From Flavobacterium sp. (GTDB lineage: Bacteria > Bacteroidota > Bacteroidia > Flavobacteriales > Flavobacteriaceae), in the NCBI GenBank assembly GCA_029946065.1, contig JAQSDU010000007.1, positions 62,001 to 126,000 on the forward strand: a DNA stretch of 64,000 nt. Reading direction: 5' to 3'. The notes beneath the pieces were generated by a model, which made no database searches, was not told the DNA's origin, and was given only the letters and a program-made list of their open reading frames with translations. The position numbers and the translations under genes are program-made. Shown here piece after piece: positions 7,327 through 16,927 of this stretch (position 1 is the first letter of the stretch; each line of letters begins with the position of its first letter).

Positions 7327-8865
7327 TCAATTAACTTTAATGAATTCCAAATCCTGAAAGTCATAACTAAAATCAGTATCCGGCGCAATTGGTAGCATTT
7401 TTATGGTTGTATTGTCATTTTCATAAAAAATATGGGCATCAGCATGAAAATAGGGATTGTCCCATTTTACCACGAAATTATTCTCTTTATAGAAAAATAC
7501 TTCGCCTTTAAGTTGCGGGGAACGTTTGGAGGCGAAATACATTTTTCCTTTTTTCTCCGAAATTACGATGTCGCCAAACCAATTGTCGTGAAAAGTGCCT
7601 GTATATTTTTGGGTATCGATTTTGATTTTTGCTTTTTGATTGCTCGCTACTATTTCCCATACCGCATTGGTAACTTTATTATCCTCGGCTGCATTGGTAT
7701 TGACGCCATTGCTGTATAACGTGACCAAATCTTCTGCGGGAATATCCATGTAAGAATTTTTGATGGTGTTGGTAATCGCTCTAAATGCTGCACCTGATTG
7801 CTGGTTGGTCAATACAATAATGCCAAGTTGCAATTCTGGAATCAGTGTTACTTGTGTGACAGTGCCTTCCAGTCCGCCGGTGTGTGAAATTTGCTTATAA
7901 CCTTTTACATCTGCCAATCCCCAACCCAATCCATAAGCAGAAAAATGCGTGTTGTAAGGTGCAACTGTATAAGCGGGAATAATGGTTTGCGGTGTCCACA
8001 TTTCTGTTTGCCGTTCTTCAGAAAATAACTGATTTTGGCCTGTTCCGCTTTCATATTTTCCTTTGTTGAGTTGCATGATTGCCCATTTGCTCATGTCATT
8101 TACATTGGAATAAATACCGCCCGCAGCGTCGAGAATACGATTTTTGTAGCGCGAAATGACTTTCAGTTTACCATCAATTGGCACGTGTGGCGCAATAACA
8201 TCAGAAGTATCTTTGAGCCGCACCCATGTGCCGGCACTTTTGTCCATTCCGAGTGGTTGCATGATGCGTTGTTCTATAAATTCCGCCCATTCTTGTCCTG
8301 TAATCCTGTGAATGACTTCGCCGGCAACGATATACAAAAGGTTGTCGTAATCGTATTTGGTACGAAAAGCAGAAACCGGTTTCAGGTATTGCAAATTATG
8401 GATGATATCGTTGGCATTGAAATCGGCTTTATCCGGCCAGATCATTAAATCTCCTGCACCAAGACCAAGACCGCTGCGGTGAGTGAGGAGGTCTTTTATC
8501 GTAAATTCATTCGTCACATAATCGTTATACATTTTGAATTCCGGAATGTATTTGACGACTTTGTCATTCCAGTCTAGTTTCTTTTCGTCTATCAAAATCG
8601 ATAATGCCGCAGTGGTGAAAGCTTTGCTGTTGGAAGCAATTCCGAATAATGTATACGCATCAGTTTTTTCTTTCGTAATAATGGAACGCACGCCATACCC
8701 TTTTGCAACGACTACTTTTCCGTCTTTTACGATGGCAACTGCTATGCCGGGAACGTCGAAGGTTTTCATGGTTTTTTCAACCAGATCGTCGAGTTGTTTT
8801 TCGGGAATTTGTGCCCATAAAGTACAACTGATTAATACGAATAAAATGGATAATTGCTGTTTCAT
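7327..8865 (-). CDS. Class C beta-lactamase-like serine hydrolase, DUF3471 C-terminus
   Basis: 512 residues from the ATG at 8865, which begins a clean signal peptide (MKQQLSILFVLIS...WAQ); the longer frame adds seven residues and was rejected. Motifs of penicillin-binding-like hydrolases are present: SxxK as SNSK at 78-81 (Ser nucleophile, Lys base), YxN as YDN at 173-175, and HTG at 328-330. The last 80 or so residues look like the DUF3471 lipocalin-like domain often fused to this family. Likely a periplasmic or surface esterase, D-aminopeptidase or similar; true beta-lactamase activity should not be assumed. It follows the RNA methyltransferase gene by 24 bases and is the end of the leftward run. 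Confidence 0.88.
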   Translation of the reverse strand: MKQQLSILFVLISCTLWAQIPEKQLDDLVEKTMKTFDVPGIAVAIVKDGKVVVAKGYGVRSIITKEKTDAYTLFGIASNSKAFTTAALSILIDEKKLDWNDKVVKYIPEFKMYNDYVTNEFTIKDLLTHRSGLGLGAGDLMIWPDKADFNANDIIHNLQYLKPVSAFRTKYDYDNLLYIVAGEVIHRITGQEWAEFIEQRIMQPLGMDKSAGTWVRLKDTSDVIAPHVPIDGKLKVISRYKNRILDAAGGIYSNVNDMSKWAIMQLNKGKYESGTGQNQLFSEERQTEMWTPQTIIPAYTVAPYNTHFSAYGLGWGLADVKGYKQISHTGGLEGTVTQVTLIPELQLGIIVLTNQQSGAAFRAITNTIKNSYMDIPAEDLVTLYSNGVNTNAAEDNKVTNAVWEIVASNQKAKIKIDTQKYTGTFHDNWFGDIVISEKKGKMYFASKRSPQLKGEVFFYKENNFVVKWDNPYFHADAHIFYENDNTTIKMLPIAPDTDFSYDFQDLEFIKVN

Positions 8866-8876
8866 AATAGTTGTTT

Positions 8877-8912
8877 TAAATTCCAAATCTTAAATTCCAA
8901 ATCCCCGTTGTC
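8877..8912. repeat. CCAAATTCC-type intergenic repeat
   Basis: TTCCAAATCTTAAATTCC followed by CCAAATCCCC, one of at least four places in this window with runs of (C)CCAAATTCC/CCCAAAT words. Here it straddles the junction between the hydrolase and methyltransferase genes and runs into the 3' end of the latter. Confidence 0.6.
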
Positions 8913-9684
8913 GTTTCGCCTCAAAAATCAATATCGCAGCAGCGACAGAAACATTCATCGAATCAATTTCGCCCTGCATCGGGATGATGATATTTTGGGT
9001 TGCAGCATCGCGCCATTCTTGCGTAAGTCCGGTCGCTTCCGTTCCAACAACCAATGCGGTTGGTTTGGTATAATCCTGCGTATGATAGGAAGTCGAATTT
9101 TGTAAAGTAGCGCAATAAAAATTGATTTTATTTTGCTGCAAAAAAGCAATAATTTCAGCAGTAGTTCCTGTTGCGATATTATTAGTAAACAAGCAGCCAA
9201 CGCTGGAACGTACGATATTCGGGTTGTATAAATCGCCTTTTGGATTGGCAATAATCACAGCATCGAGTTTGGCGGCATCGGCAGTTCTAAGCATGGCACC
9301 AATATTCCCCGGTTTTTCAGGTGCTTCAGCAATTAATAGCAATGGTTTTTCGGATAGTTTTAAATTGGAAAGCTTTAGGTTTTTACTCTTCGCCACAGCA
9401 ATAACACCTTCTGTTGTGTCGCGATACGCCAGTTTTTCGAAAACCTCTTTGTTGATTTCGATGAGTTGGATTCGGTTATTGGTCAATTTGCTGATTTGGG
9501 ATTCCGAGATCAATTCCGGATAAAAAAGCACGGTTTCGAGTTCGTATCCGCCTTTAAGTGCGAGCATAATTTCGCGTTGCCCTTCTATCAGAAAAGTTCC
9601 TGATTGTTTGCGCGCTTTTGCTTTTTCCTGGAGTTGCACAAGCGATTTTATAAACGGATTTTGTATGGAAGTGATTTGTTTCAA
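8890..9684 (-). CDS. SpoU/TrmH-type RNA 2'-O-methyltransferase
   Basis: No ATG fits the N-terminus. The family normally begins near KQITSxQNP, and a TTG at 9684 gives MKQITSIQNPF (264 residues); an upstream TTG at 9747 would add 21 residues of non-family sequence. The three SPOUT motifs are clear: NIGAMLRTADA, VVGTEATGL and IIPMQGEIDSMNVSVAAA, which form the trefoil-knot SAM site. An N-terminal SpoU substrate-binding domain occupies the first 90 residues. It methylates a ribose in rRNA or tRNA in the cytoplasm; the target cannot be told from sequence. It sits between the DUF2167 gene and the serine hydrolase on the same strand. Confidence 0.9.
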   Translation of the reverse strand: MKQITSIQNPFIKSLVQLQEKAKARKQSGTFLIEGQREIMLALKGGYELETVLFYPELISESQISKLTNNRIQLIEINKEVFEKLAYRDTTEGVIAVAKSKNLKLSNLKLSEKPLLLIAEAPEKPGNIGAMLRTADAAKLDAVIIANPKGDLYNPNIVRSSVGCLFTNNIATGTTAEIIAFLQQNKINFYCATLQNSTSYHTQDYTKPTALVVGTEATGLTQEWRDAATQNIIIPMQGEIDSMNVSVAAAILIFEAKRQRGFGI

Positions 9685-9802
9685 AAGTGCTTTTTTGCGT
9701 TGGGCTAAGTTACTAAGATTTTCGCTCCCGGGATTTAGGAATTGCAAAAAAAAATAGTTTCTGGTGCGGCCATCGGAAACTATTGTTGTTAATTTTCAGG
9801 GG

Positions 9803-10729
9803 TTATATTTCCTCTTGTGGCGGAGTTGCCTCTTCTGCAATTGCTGCCTGCGGACGCGAAACTTCCTGATCTTTCTTGCCGAAAAAGAATTTCTTGACCG
9901 CGGCCCATGCAGCAATCAAACCAAGTGCTATAAATTTTCCGAACTTTAAAATTATGGCAAAGAAACCAACTTTGGCTAAAACTTTTCCGGCTACGAGTCC
10001 GCCAATCGTCCAAGCGGCAATCGTATCGGTATTCGAATCGAAATCAGAATAAGCTTCGCCTTTGTCAAATTCAATACTCGAAATTACATTGTTGATGTTA
10101 CCTTTCACCTCTGGCAATTGCTTTATATTGGCGACCGCCGACAAAATATAAACCCCTTTTCTACCTAAAACCCTTAAATCATAGTTTAAAGTATTAATGG
10201 AATCGGTACCAAATTTAATTTCCTTTGCCCAATGCAATACCTTTTTATCTTTGTCATAATAAGGTTTTGAGGCCCATCCGATAAGTTCATACGACGGAAA
10301 TCCTTGCTGTATGCGTTCCGGATTGTCTTTTTTTATTTCGGCCTTGATGTTATCAAGCATTTCATCATAATCGATATCTTCCGCATCATCATCTTTTACG
10401 AACCCCATGCCGTCATAGTTGATTGTAAATAGCCAGCTGTCCTCTTGTAAAACACCTTTGTTCTCGGGTACCAACGCACCCAAAATTGTCTTGTCTTCCG
10501 GGTTTCCCCACAAATCTTTAAGCACATATTGCGATTGTTCTGCGTTCAGGAACTTAAAACCTTTAGGCACGTTCAAAGTACCGTTACCGGCCGCTAATTT
10601 GATTTTTCCTATTTCATATTTCATCGATTTTTCAATCGTTTCGACAGAAACAGTTGCGGTATCTTCAACCTGAGAATAGCCAGAAATCGACGTTATAAAT
10701 AGCGCAAAAAAAAGTAGTAGTTTTTTCAT
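9803..10729 (-). CDS. DUF2167 membrane protein
   Basis: 308 residues beginning with a signal peptide (MKKLLLFFALFITSISGYSQ). The body matches the DUF2167 pattern: IKLAAGNGTLNVPKGFKFL early on, then WLFTINYDGMGFVKDDDAED, then GWASKPYYDKDKKVLHWAKE. One or two hydrophobic segments near 240-285 anchor it, followed by a short charged tail with lysines and acidic residues. Function is not established for the family. It lies 25 bases after the DUF58 gene in the leftward MoxR-linked run, so it is probably co-expressed with it. Confidence 0.87.
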   Translation of the reverse strand: MKKLLLFFALFITSISGYSQVEDTATVSVETIEKSMKYEIGKIKLAAGNGTLNVPKGFKFLNAEQSQYVLKDLWGNPEDKTILGALVPENKGVLQEDSWLFTINYDGMGFVKDDDAEDIDYDEMLDNIKAEIKKDNPERIQQGFPSYELIGWASKPYYDKDKKVLHWAKEIKFGTDSINTLNYDLRVLGRKGVYILSAVANIKQLPEVKGNINNVISSIEFDKGEAYSDFDSNTDTIAAWTIGGLVAGKVLAKVGFFAIILKFGKFIALGLIAAWAAVKKFFFGKKDQEVSRPQAAIAEEATPPQEEI

Positions 10730-10754
10730 AAGAATTCTTTTTTAGCAGATAATA

Positions 10755-12086
10755 TTATAAAATACCTCTGGCCTTTATTTCCAAATATTTGTTAATCGTA
10801 TCTAGCGTAAGGTTTTCAGGCTGCGTCAATACAGAATAAATCCCGTATTTTTTGAGTTCATTTACGATGAGTCGTTTTTCGAAAGCAAATTTTTCGGCAA
10901 TTACTTTGTCATAGACTTCTTGAATTGTTTCTGTTTTTTTGTGAATCAGTTCGTTCAGCTCGGTATTGTTAAAAAACACGACTACGAGCAAATGGCTTTT
11001 TGCGATGCCTTTAAGATAGGGCATTTGCCTATGAAGACTATCTAAAGTCTCGAAATTCGTATATAGCAAAATGAGGCTGCGCTGGTTGATATTCTTTCGG
11101 ATATCGGCATACAAACGACTAAAATCGCTCTCAAAAAAATCGGTTTTAATGTTGTAAAGGCTTTCGAGGATATTTTGCATTTGTGCTGAGCGTTTTTCTG
11201 CCACAACGCGGTTGGTTACTTTTTTAGAAAAGGCGAACATGCCGGCTTTGTCTTGTTTTTTAAGGATAACATTCGACAAAACCAAAGTTGCATTGATTGC
11301 ATAATCGAGTAAACTCAGTCCGTTAAAAGGCATTTTCATTACACGCCCTTTGTCGATTACCATATAAATCGACTGCGATTTTTCGTCCTGAAATTGATTC
11401 ACCATCAGGCTATTTTTTTTCGCCGTGGCTTTCCAGTTGAGTGTGCGAATGTCGTCACCGGGCACATATTCCTTAATTTGCTCAAATTCCATCGAATGTC
11501 CGATGCGCCTGATTTTCTTAACGCCGTATTGAAACAGATTGTTCGAAAACGCAATCAAATCGTATTTTCTAAGTTGTATATAAGATGGATAGGTAGGCAC
11601 CATTTCGTCTTTACTGAACACAAATCTTCTGGAAATGAGTCTTAGCGGAGAAGCGACATAAATATTGAGTTTACCAAAATGGTATTCGCCACGTGCTGTA
11701 GGACGCAAATAATAAGCGATGTCATCTTCGGAGGAGCTTTTTATTTTTCGTGAAATCTCAAAATTCCGGACTTGAAATTGACTCGGGATTTCATCAATTA
11801 TTTTAACATATATAGGAAAAGTATAGTAATTGCGAATATTGATGTTGATGGGATTTTCGTCTCCATTTGATAATTTTTCGGGCATGATACGACTGGCGTC
11901 GATACCATTTTTGGCGAAAAATACGATCAACACATCTAAAAATAGAAATACAAGCAGCACTAAAAATAAATATTCAACGGCTCGGTATAAAAACGGAAAA
12001 ACAAAGGCACACACAAAAAGGACTACGATGCCCAAAAGCGCGTAGAAGAAAAAGTTGTTGAGGTATAAACTTTTGAGAAATTTCAA
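10755..12086 (-). CDS. DUF58 domain protein
   Basis: 443 residues. Two transmembrane segments lie in the first 60 residues, followed by a beta-rich region and the DUF58 signature YVPGDDIRTLNWKATAKKN, then a von Willebrand A-like fold (SIYMVIDKGRVM, later RSLILLYTNFETLD). DUF58 proteins are encoded beside MoxR-type AAA+ ATPases across bacteria and are thought to be their membrane-bound partners. Here the MoxR gene is 27 bases upstream. Role: probably assembly or quality control of envelope or metal-containing complexes, by analogy only. Confidence 0.92.
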   Translation of the reverse strand: MKFLKSLYLNNFFFYALLGIVVLFVCAFVFPFLYRAVEYLFLVLLVFLFLDVLIVFFAKNGIDASRIMPEKLSNGDENPININIRNYYTFPIYVKIIDEIPSQFQVRNFEISRKIKSSSEDDIAYYLRPTARGEYHFGKLNIYVASPLRLISRRFVFSKDEMVPTYPSYIQLRKYDLIAFSNNLFQYGVKKIRRIGHSMEFEQIKEYVPGDDIRTLNWKATAKKNSLMVNQFQDEKSQSIYMVIDKGRVMKMPFNGLSLLDYAINATLVLSNVILKKQDKAGMFAFSKKVTNRVVAEKRSAQMQNILESLYNIKTDFFESDFSRLYADIRKNINQRSLILLYTNFETLDSLHRQMPYLKGIAKSHLLVVVFFNNTELNELIHKKTETIQEVYDKVIAEKFAFEKRLIVNELKKYGIYSVLTQPENLTLDTINKYLEIKARGIL

Positions 12087-12113
12087 AGTTTTAAGGTTTC
12101 TGGGTTACAATGT

Positions 12114-13133
12114 TTATCTTGGTATTTCTACCGATTCAATGATCTGGCGGATGATTTCAACGCTCGTGATACCTTCCATTTCACGTTCTGGCGTAACAAT
12201 AACACGGTGTTGCAATACCGGAATCGCTGCGTCTTTGATGTCTTCGGGCGTCACGAAATCGCGTCCACGTATCGCAGCAAATCCTTTCGCAGCATTCAAA
12301 ATCGCAATCGAAGCGCGAGGTGAAGCACCTAAATACAAGAATGCATTTTCGCGTGTATTCACCACAACTTTGGCAATATATTGCAATAGTTGTGGCTCAA
12401 CGATAATTTGTTTAACGAGGCTTTGGTAATTGCGGATCTCATCTGCCGAAAGTAACGTTTTGATGTTGTCGAGCTTGCCCTGATTTTGAAGCGTATGTTC
12501 TCTTTGTATAATCGAAATTTCTTCCTCTAATTTTGGATAATCGATTGTAATTTTGAATAAGAAACGATCCAATTGTGCTTCAGGCAAACGATAAGTACCT
12601 TCCTGTTCAATTGGATTTTGCGTAGCGATAACAAGGAACGGCGTATCTAGAATGAACTGTTTTCCATCAATAGTAATCTGGCGTTCTTCCATTACTTCAA
12701 ACAAAGCAGCTTGTGTTTTGGCAGGCGCACGATTGATTTCGTCAATCAGGATCAGGTTGGAAAAAATTGGTCCTTTTTTGAATTCGAATTCCGATTTTTT
12801 AAGATCGAAAACGGATGTTCCCAAAATATCCGAAGGCATTAAGTCTGGTGTAAATTGTATGCGGCTAAAACCAATATTGATTGTTTTTGCGAGCAATTTT
12901 GCTGTGATGGTTTTCGCAACACCAGGTACGCCTTCGAGCAACACATGCCCGTTAGAAAGTATGGCCACCAAAAGCTGGTCGATCATTTTGTGTTGTCCGA
13001 CGATTACGGAACCCAATTCTTCTTTAATGGCAGCGATGCTCTCTTGTAGTTTGCCCAAATCGATTCTGGACTGGAAATTTACATTTTCGTTCGTGGTTTC
13101 CTGAGTGTTTTCCGGAGTTTCAAAGTTTTCCAT
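12114..13133 (-). CDS. MoxR-family AAA+ ATPase
   Basis: 339 residues. Walker A is GVPGVAKT (68-75) and Walker B ILIDEINRAP (DE at 131-132), both diagnostic of the MoxR branch. The sensor region reads ATQNPIEQEGTYRLPEAQLDRF, also typical. The C-terminal lid (PRASIAILNAAKGFAAIRGR) is intact. MoxR ATPases act as chaperone-like remodelling enzymes in the cytoplasm, usually with VWA- or DUF58-type partners. It sits centrally in the operon between DUF4350 (upstream, 39 bases) and DUF58 (downstream). Confidence 0.95.
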   Translation of the reverse strand: MENFETPENTQETTNENVNFQSRIDLGKLQESIAAIKEELGSVIVGQHKMIDQLLVAILSNGHVLLEGVPGVAKTITAKLLAKTINIGFSRIQFTPDLMPSDILGTSVFDLKKSEFEFKKGPIFSNLILIDEINRAPAKTQAALFEVMEERQITIDGKQFILDTPFLVIATQNPIEQEGTYRLPEAQLDRFLFKITIDYPKLEEEISIIQREHTLQNQGKLDNIKTLLSADEIRNYQSLVKQIIVEPQLLQYIAKVVVNTRENAFLYLGASPRASIAILNAAKGFAAIRGRDFVTPEDIKDAAIPVLQHRVIVTPEREMEGITSVEIIRQIIESVEIPR

Positions 13134-13172
13134 AGTTGCGGTGTATTGGATATTTCGGTTGCTGAATGTCTT

Positions 13173-14375
13173 TTAATTTATAATTTTTTCAATGGCATTA
13201 TTAATGTCAATCAAATCGCTTTCGACACTCGTATAGTGATGCTTGCGGTAAGCATTGATAAGATAAGCCACTCTTTGAATGTCGTTAATATCTTTTCCTG
13301 ATTTGAGCTGCAATCTTTTGATAAATGCTTCGTCAAGAACAGTTGTGTCCATCAAATAATCTTGACGCATTTTTTCAAGGAAATATATGATTTTTTTCTC
13401 GATAATATTGTCGTGGTCGCCTTCTTGGAAATACAAGTTACCGATCGTTTTTGCGAAATCTATCGTAGTATTTGTTAGCGGTTTTACAATAGGAACGATG
13501 CGTTGTCGCCTTTTCGCATTAAAAATCATAAAAACGACCATTCCGCCAAGGGCGAGATACCATGCCCAAATCAATGCCGGCTGGCTGAAAATAAATTGCA
13601 AAGGGTCGTTAGAAATTTTTGCGCCATTTTGGAATTTGACATACCAAAAGATGTCTTTTTCGGGAAGATACGAAAGGACCTTTTCGGCATATTCAGCGTG
13701 ATTGTCTTTCAATAAATGATAATTGGTAAAAGCGGCAGGTTGGGTGTGTAAAAAGAAATTGCCGGATCTATAACGTACTTTTATAAAGTTCACTCTTGTA
13801 GAATCGCCGCTCTGGTAGCCTAATACCGTAGTTTTAAGGGTATCTATTTTTGAAAAATATTGTGTCCCGGCATTTTTAACGAGATTGTATTTTTGACTGC
13901 CTAATTTTGGATTGGCCATCCAGCTCGAAACATCGCTATCGTGGTATTGGTATTCGCCTTTTGTTTCTAATTTAAGACTATCAAGCAATGAAAGCGGGAA
14001 ACTTTTCATGCTCAGGAAAATATCATTTCCGTGGGTTGCGAGATAAAAAAGTTCTTTTACAGATTCGGTATCCAAGTTTTCGCCTTCGGCAATGTCTAAA
14101 AATGTTCCGTGCACTTTGTAATCATCTACGAGCGAATCATAATTGTATAACGGCTCAAAATATTCGTAAGGGGTAACGTCAATTTTATTGATTTTTTTTC
14201 CTTTTACAAGCGATGGCAATTCGTGGTCAAGAATATACAATCCGAGTGGTTTTTTGTCGGACGTGTCATAAGTTGGCGTCCAATCAATTGGCACAGGTTT
14301 ATTGGCGTCAATGACAATGATGAGCGTAAAAATCAGCACCAGTACGCCAATGTATATCTTGAGTGTTCTGTCCAT
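13173..14375 (-). CDS. DUF4350 membrane protein
   Basis: 400 residues with an N-terminal transmembrane helix (IYIGVLVLIFTLIIVID) and a second near residues 270-285. The segment between them is the periplasmic DUF4350-type domain (YDTSDKKPLGLYILDHELPS near its start). The C-terminal 110 residues are cytoplasmic and helical. The start codon abuts the stop of the upstream DUF4129 gene, indicating translational coupling. Function unknown; it is a recurring companion of MoxR, DUF58 and DUF4129 genes. Confidence 0.85.
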   Translation of the reverse strand: MDRTLKIYIGVLVLIFTLIIVIDANKPVPIDWTPTYDTSDKKPLGLYILDHELPSLVKGKKINKIDVTPYEYFEPLYNYDSLVDDYKVHGTFLDIAEGENLDTESVKELFYLATHGNDIFLSMKSFPLSLLDSLKLETKGEYQYHDSDVSSWMANPKLGSQKYNLVKNAGTQYFSKIDTLKTTVLGYQSGDSTRVNFIKVRYRSGNFFLHTQPAAFTNYHLLKDNHAEYAEKVLSYLPEKDIFWYVKFQNGAKISNDPLQFIFSQPALIWAWYLALGGMVVFMIFNAKRRQRIVPIVKPLTNTTIDFAKTIGNLYFQEGDHDNIIEKKIIYFLEKMRQDYLMDTTVLDEAFIKRLQLKSGKDINDIQRVAYLINAYRKHHYTSVESDLIDINNAIEKIIN

Positions 14376-15158
14376 TTATACTGATTTTATGGTTTGTTCG
14401 AATATGGCTTTTGCTTTTTCGAAAGTGGCTTCGTCAATTTCAAATTCACCATACCAAATATAATTGTAAAGGTGCGAAAGGTAGCCGAAATTGTGTTTCA
14501 GCTTTTCATTCTTGATTTCATACAAATAGTCGGAATTGGTTTTTTCAACATCCCATTCGATAATTTCTTTTTCAGAGAATCGCTTTAGCAGCCAGAGATA
14601 ATAATATCTAATACTTAGTCGTTTTTCACCCGATTGTAATGTTTCGCGGATCAGTTTTTCAAAATCAACAAGGTGAAGGTTTTTTTCGATGTCGTCGTAG
14701 CGAATGATTTTTTTGTCTGAATTTTTTCCGAAAATCCATTGACCGTCTTTGTTTAAAATTGCTTTTACAATCAGGAAAATCACGAATGCAATGACCAGTA
14801 TGGCAAGAATTTTAAAAATAATTTCAATAGCGCTAAAAGTTGCCTCGGAGCCCGTACTGAAAAGCTTTGAAAACGCATTGCCCACCCATTCCCAAAAACG
14901 TTCCCAGGCATTTTTCTGCCGAAGACTTTCTTCATAGACATAGTCTTCAGATTTGTATTTTGTTTTGAATTTTTGGGACAGACGGCGTTGTTCAATCGAA
15001 TCATTTTGGTCGATTTGAATGTCTTTTTCAGACCATTTTTTTCCTTTTATAACAGTTTTTTCGCTTAAGCTAATAGTATCCAATACCACCGTGGTGCTGT
15101 CCTGGGCAAAAGCGCCATTACAAGATAAAAATAGGAATATGTATAAAAAATACTTCAA
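14376..15158 (-). CDS. DUF4129 domain membrane protein
   Basis: 260 residues: a signal peptide ending ...GAFAQ, a periplasmic segment rich in charged residues, one strong transmembrane helix at about 108-132 (IIFKILAILVIAFVIFLIV), then the cytoplasmic DUF4129 region (RETLQSGEKRLSIRYYYLWL, later YNYIWYGEFEIDEATF). The family occurs near MoxR and, in other bacteria, fused to transglutaminase domains. It lies 28 bases after the SpoIIM-like gene and directly abuts the DUF4350 gene, so it is part of one transcript. Confidence 0.85.
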   Translation of the reverse strand: MKYFLYIFLFLSCNGAFAQDSTTVVLDTISLSEKTVIKGKKWSEKDIQIDQNDSIEQRRLSQKFKTKYKSEDYVYEESLRQKNAWERFWEWVGNAFSKLFSTGSEATFSAIEIIFKILAILVIAFVIFLIVKAILNKDGQWIFGKNSDKKIIRYDDIEKNLHLVDFEKLIRETLQSGEKRLSIRYYYLWLLKRFSEKEIIEWDVEKTNSDYLYEIKNEKLKHNFGYLSHLYNYIWYGEFEIDEATFEKAKAIFEQTIKSV

Positions 15159-15186
15159 AAGGCTTAGATGCTATCGGTTTTGGTTA

Positions 15187-16164
15187 TTATAATTTTGGAA
15201 TGCTTTTTTGTAATTTCCGGTTGACATAATACGGAAAAATCAGGTAATAAAAGGAAATTAGCGATAAAGTTGAAAGGATAATAATTGTACTCAGCCAGTT
15301 AGGCATGTCAACAGAATAGCGTGTTATAAAACCCTCGAGAAATCCCGCTGCAACTGTAAAAGGCATTGTGCTTATGAATATTTTGAAAGTATCTTTAAAA
15401 CCGATTTTAAAAGAGTCAATTCGCGAATAGGTTTTAGGGAATAACAATGCGGCACCAAGAGCAAATCCGGCAGCGGCTTCTACCACAATACTGAATATTT
15501 CCATCGCCCCATGTATCCATATACCGCGCACGCTGGCCCAAAAAACGCCCTTTTGATAAAAAAAATACTGAAATGATCCGAGCATTATCGAATTTTGCAT
15601 CAAGATATAGAATGTACCAATTCCGGCTGTAATTCCGAAGAAATAGTTCATTACGCCCACCTGAAGGTTGTTAAAAGTAATGGACACGAAACTTCCCCAA
15701 TTGCTTCCCGACTTGTAAACGGCTACCGGATTTCCGTTTTTGATATTTTCCAGCGTTTTGTTAACATAATCATCGCCAAGGATAAGTCTCACAAAATCAG
15801 GGTTATATTTAGCAGAAAGCGCTCCCATTGCCACAAAAGCAAAAAATAGGGCAAACGCATATAATAAGTATCTTCTGTATTGATAAACAAGTAATGGTAC
15901 TTCAATCGAGAAAAAGTAAACAATGCGATTGGTTTCTTGTCTTTTGGTTTTGTATATTTTTTGATAAATGCGCGCTGCAAGGTGATTCAGATAGACAACC
16001 GTCTTACTTTTAGGGTAATAAGTCTGAGCGTAGGATAGATCGTTGACCAAATGTATATACAAACTGGCCATTTCATCAGGATTTTTTTTAGCTTTACCAA
16101 AAATAGCCTGTTCGAATTCAAGCCATTTTGCTTTATTTTGCTTTATGAATGCAACTTCTCTCAT
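15187..16164 (-). CDS. SpoIIM-like integral membrane protein
   Basis: 325 residues with a soluble N-terminal 100 residues and about five or six transmembrane segments after it. It resembles the stage II sporulation protein M family (GVFWASVRGIWIHGAMEI, then AAAGFALGAALLFP). Flavobacteria do not sporulate, so the name records homology only. It is the first gene of the leftward MoxR-linked run, and its start is only 20 bases from that of the divergent RDD gene. An AT box TATATTTT lies between them, but no full promoter is recognisable. Confidence 0.87.
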   Translation of the reverse strand: MREVAFIKQNKAKWLEFEQAIFGKAKKNPDEMASLYIHLVNDLSYAQTYYPKSKTVVYLNHLAARIYQKIYKTKRQETNRIVYFFSIEVPLLVYQYRRYLLYAFALFFAFVAMGALSAKYNPDFVRLILGDDYVNKTLENIKNGNPVAVYKSGSNWGSFVSITFNNLQVGVMNYFFGITAGIGTFYILMQNSIMLGSFQYFFYQKGVFWASVRGIWIHGAMEIFSIVVEAAAGFALGAALLFPKTYSRIDSFKIGFKDTFKIFISTMPFTVAAGFLEGFITRYSVDMPNWLSTIIILSTLSLISFYYLIFPYYVNRKLQKSIPKL

Positions 16165-16184
16165 TGGATGCTAAAATATAAAAT

Positions 16185-16925
16185 ATGACGCAATTATCTA
16201 TTAATACCACGCAAAATGTAAATATAAATTTCACAGCAGCATCATTGGGTGAACGAATTTTGGCGACCATAATCGATTTGCTTGTACAAGTTGCCTATCT
16301 GATCATCGTTTTTTGGTTGATTTTCAATGTAATGGGATTGGGTGATGCCGTGAATGATTGGGACCGATGGTCACAGGCTGCGATCATTATCATTTTTATG
16401 ATTCCGGTTACTTTTTATACGCTTTTTATGGAAAGTGTGTTCGAAGGGCAAACACTCGGAAAAATGGCCATGAAAATTAAAGTGGTGAAGATTGACGGCT
16501 ACCAAGCCAGTTTTGGCGATTATCTAATCCGATGGCTTTTTAGGTTGGTAGAAATATGGACAACCTATGTATTGGGACTGATTATGATTATTGTGAGTAG
16601 TAAATCTCAAAGATTAGGCGATATGGCAGCTGGGACAGCATTGATTACATTAAAAAATAATGTGTCCATTAATAGTACCATCCTTGAAGAAATCGATATG
16701 GCGTATGTGCCTGTTTATCCATCGGTAATCAAACTCTCTGACAATGATGTCAGAATCGTCAAAGAAACGATGCTCGCAGCCGTGAAAGCCAGAGATTATG
16801 CGATGTTGTCTAAACTTAGAAATAAGGTTGAAACGGTAGCGGGAATCAAAAATCAATCGGGCAACGACCATGATTTTATCCGAACGGTTTTGAAAGATTA
16901 TAATTTTTATACGCAAAGAATGTAG
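16185..16925 (+). CDS. RDD family membrane protein
   Basis: 246 residues. An RDD domain occupies about 20-150: ASLGERILATIIDLLVQVAY opens the first helix, GQTLGKMAMKIKVVKIDG connects, and SQRLGDMAAGTALI closes it. There are about four hydrophobic segments, then a cytoplasmic tail of roughly 80 residues. RDD proteins are thought to be transporters or membrane organisers. It is divergent from the SpoIIM-like gene with a 20-base gap; this SpoIIM/RDD pairing recurs in MoxR loci, which suggests a shared job despite opposite strands. Confidence 0.88.
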   Translation: MTQLSINTTQNVNINFTAASLGERILATIIDLLVQVAYLIIVFWLIFNVMGLGDAVNDWDRWSQAAIIIIFMIPVTFYTLFMESVFEGQTLGKMAMKIKVVKIDGYQASFGDYLIRWLFRLVEIWTTYVLGLIMIIVSSKSQRLGDMAAGTALITLKNNVSINSTILEEIDMAYVPVYPSVIKLSDNDVRIVKETMLAAVKARDYAMLSKLRNKVETVAGIKNQSGNDHDFIRTVLKDYNFYTQRM

Positions 16926-16927
16926 CG

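Noticed and set aside
7327..8865. True beta-lactamase resistance gene
   Set aside because: SxxK, YxN and HTG motifs define a broad hydrolase family; the DUF3471 tail and context do not point to antibiotic resistance.
15187..16164. Sporulation role for the SpoIIM-like gene
   Set aside because: Homology to the SpoIIM family only; the neighbours are MoxR-type membrane genes and the organism type does not sporulate.
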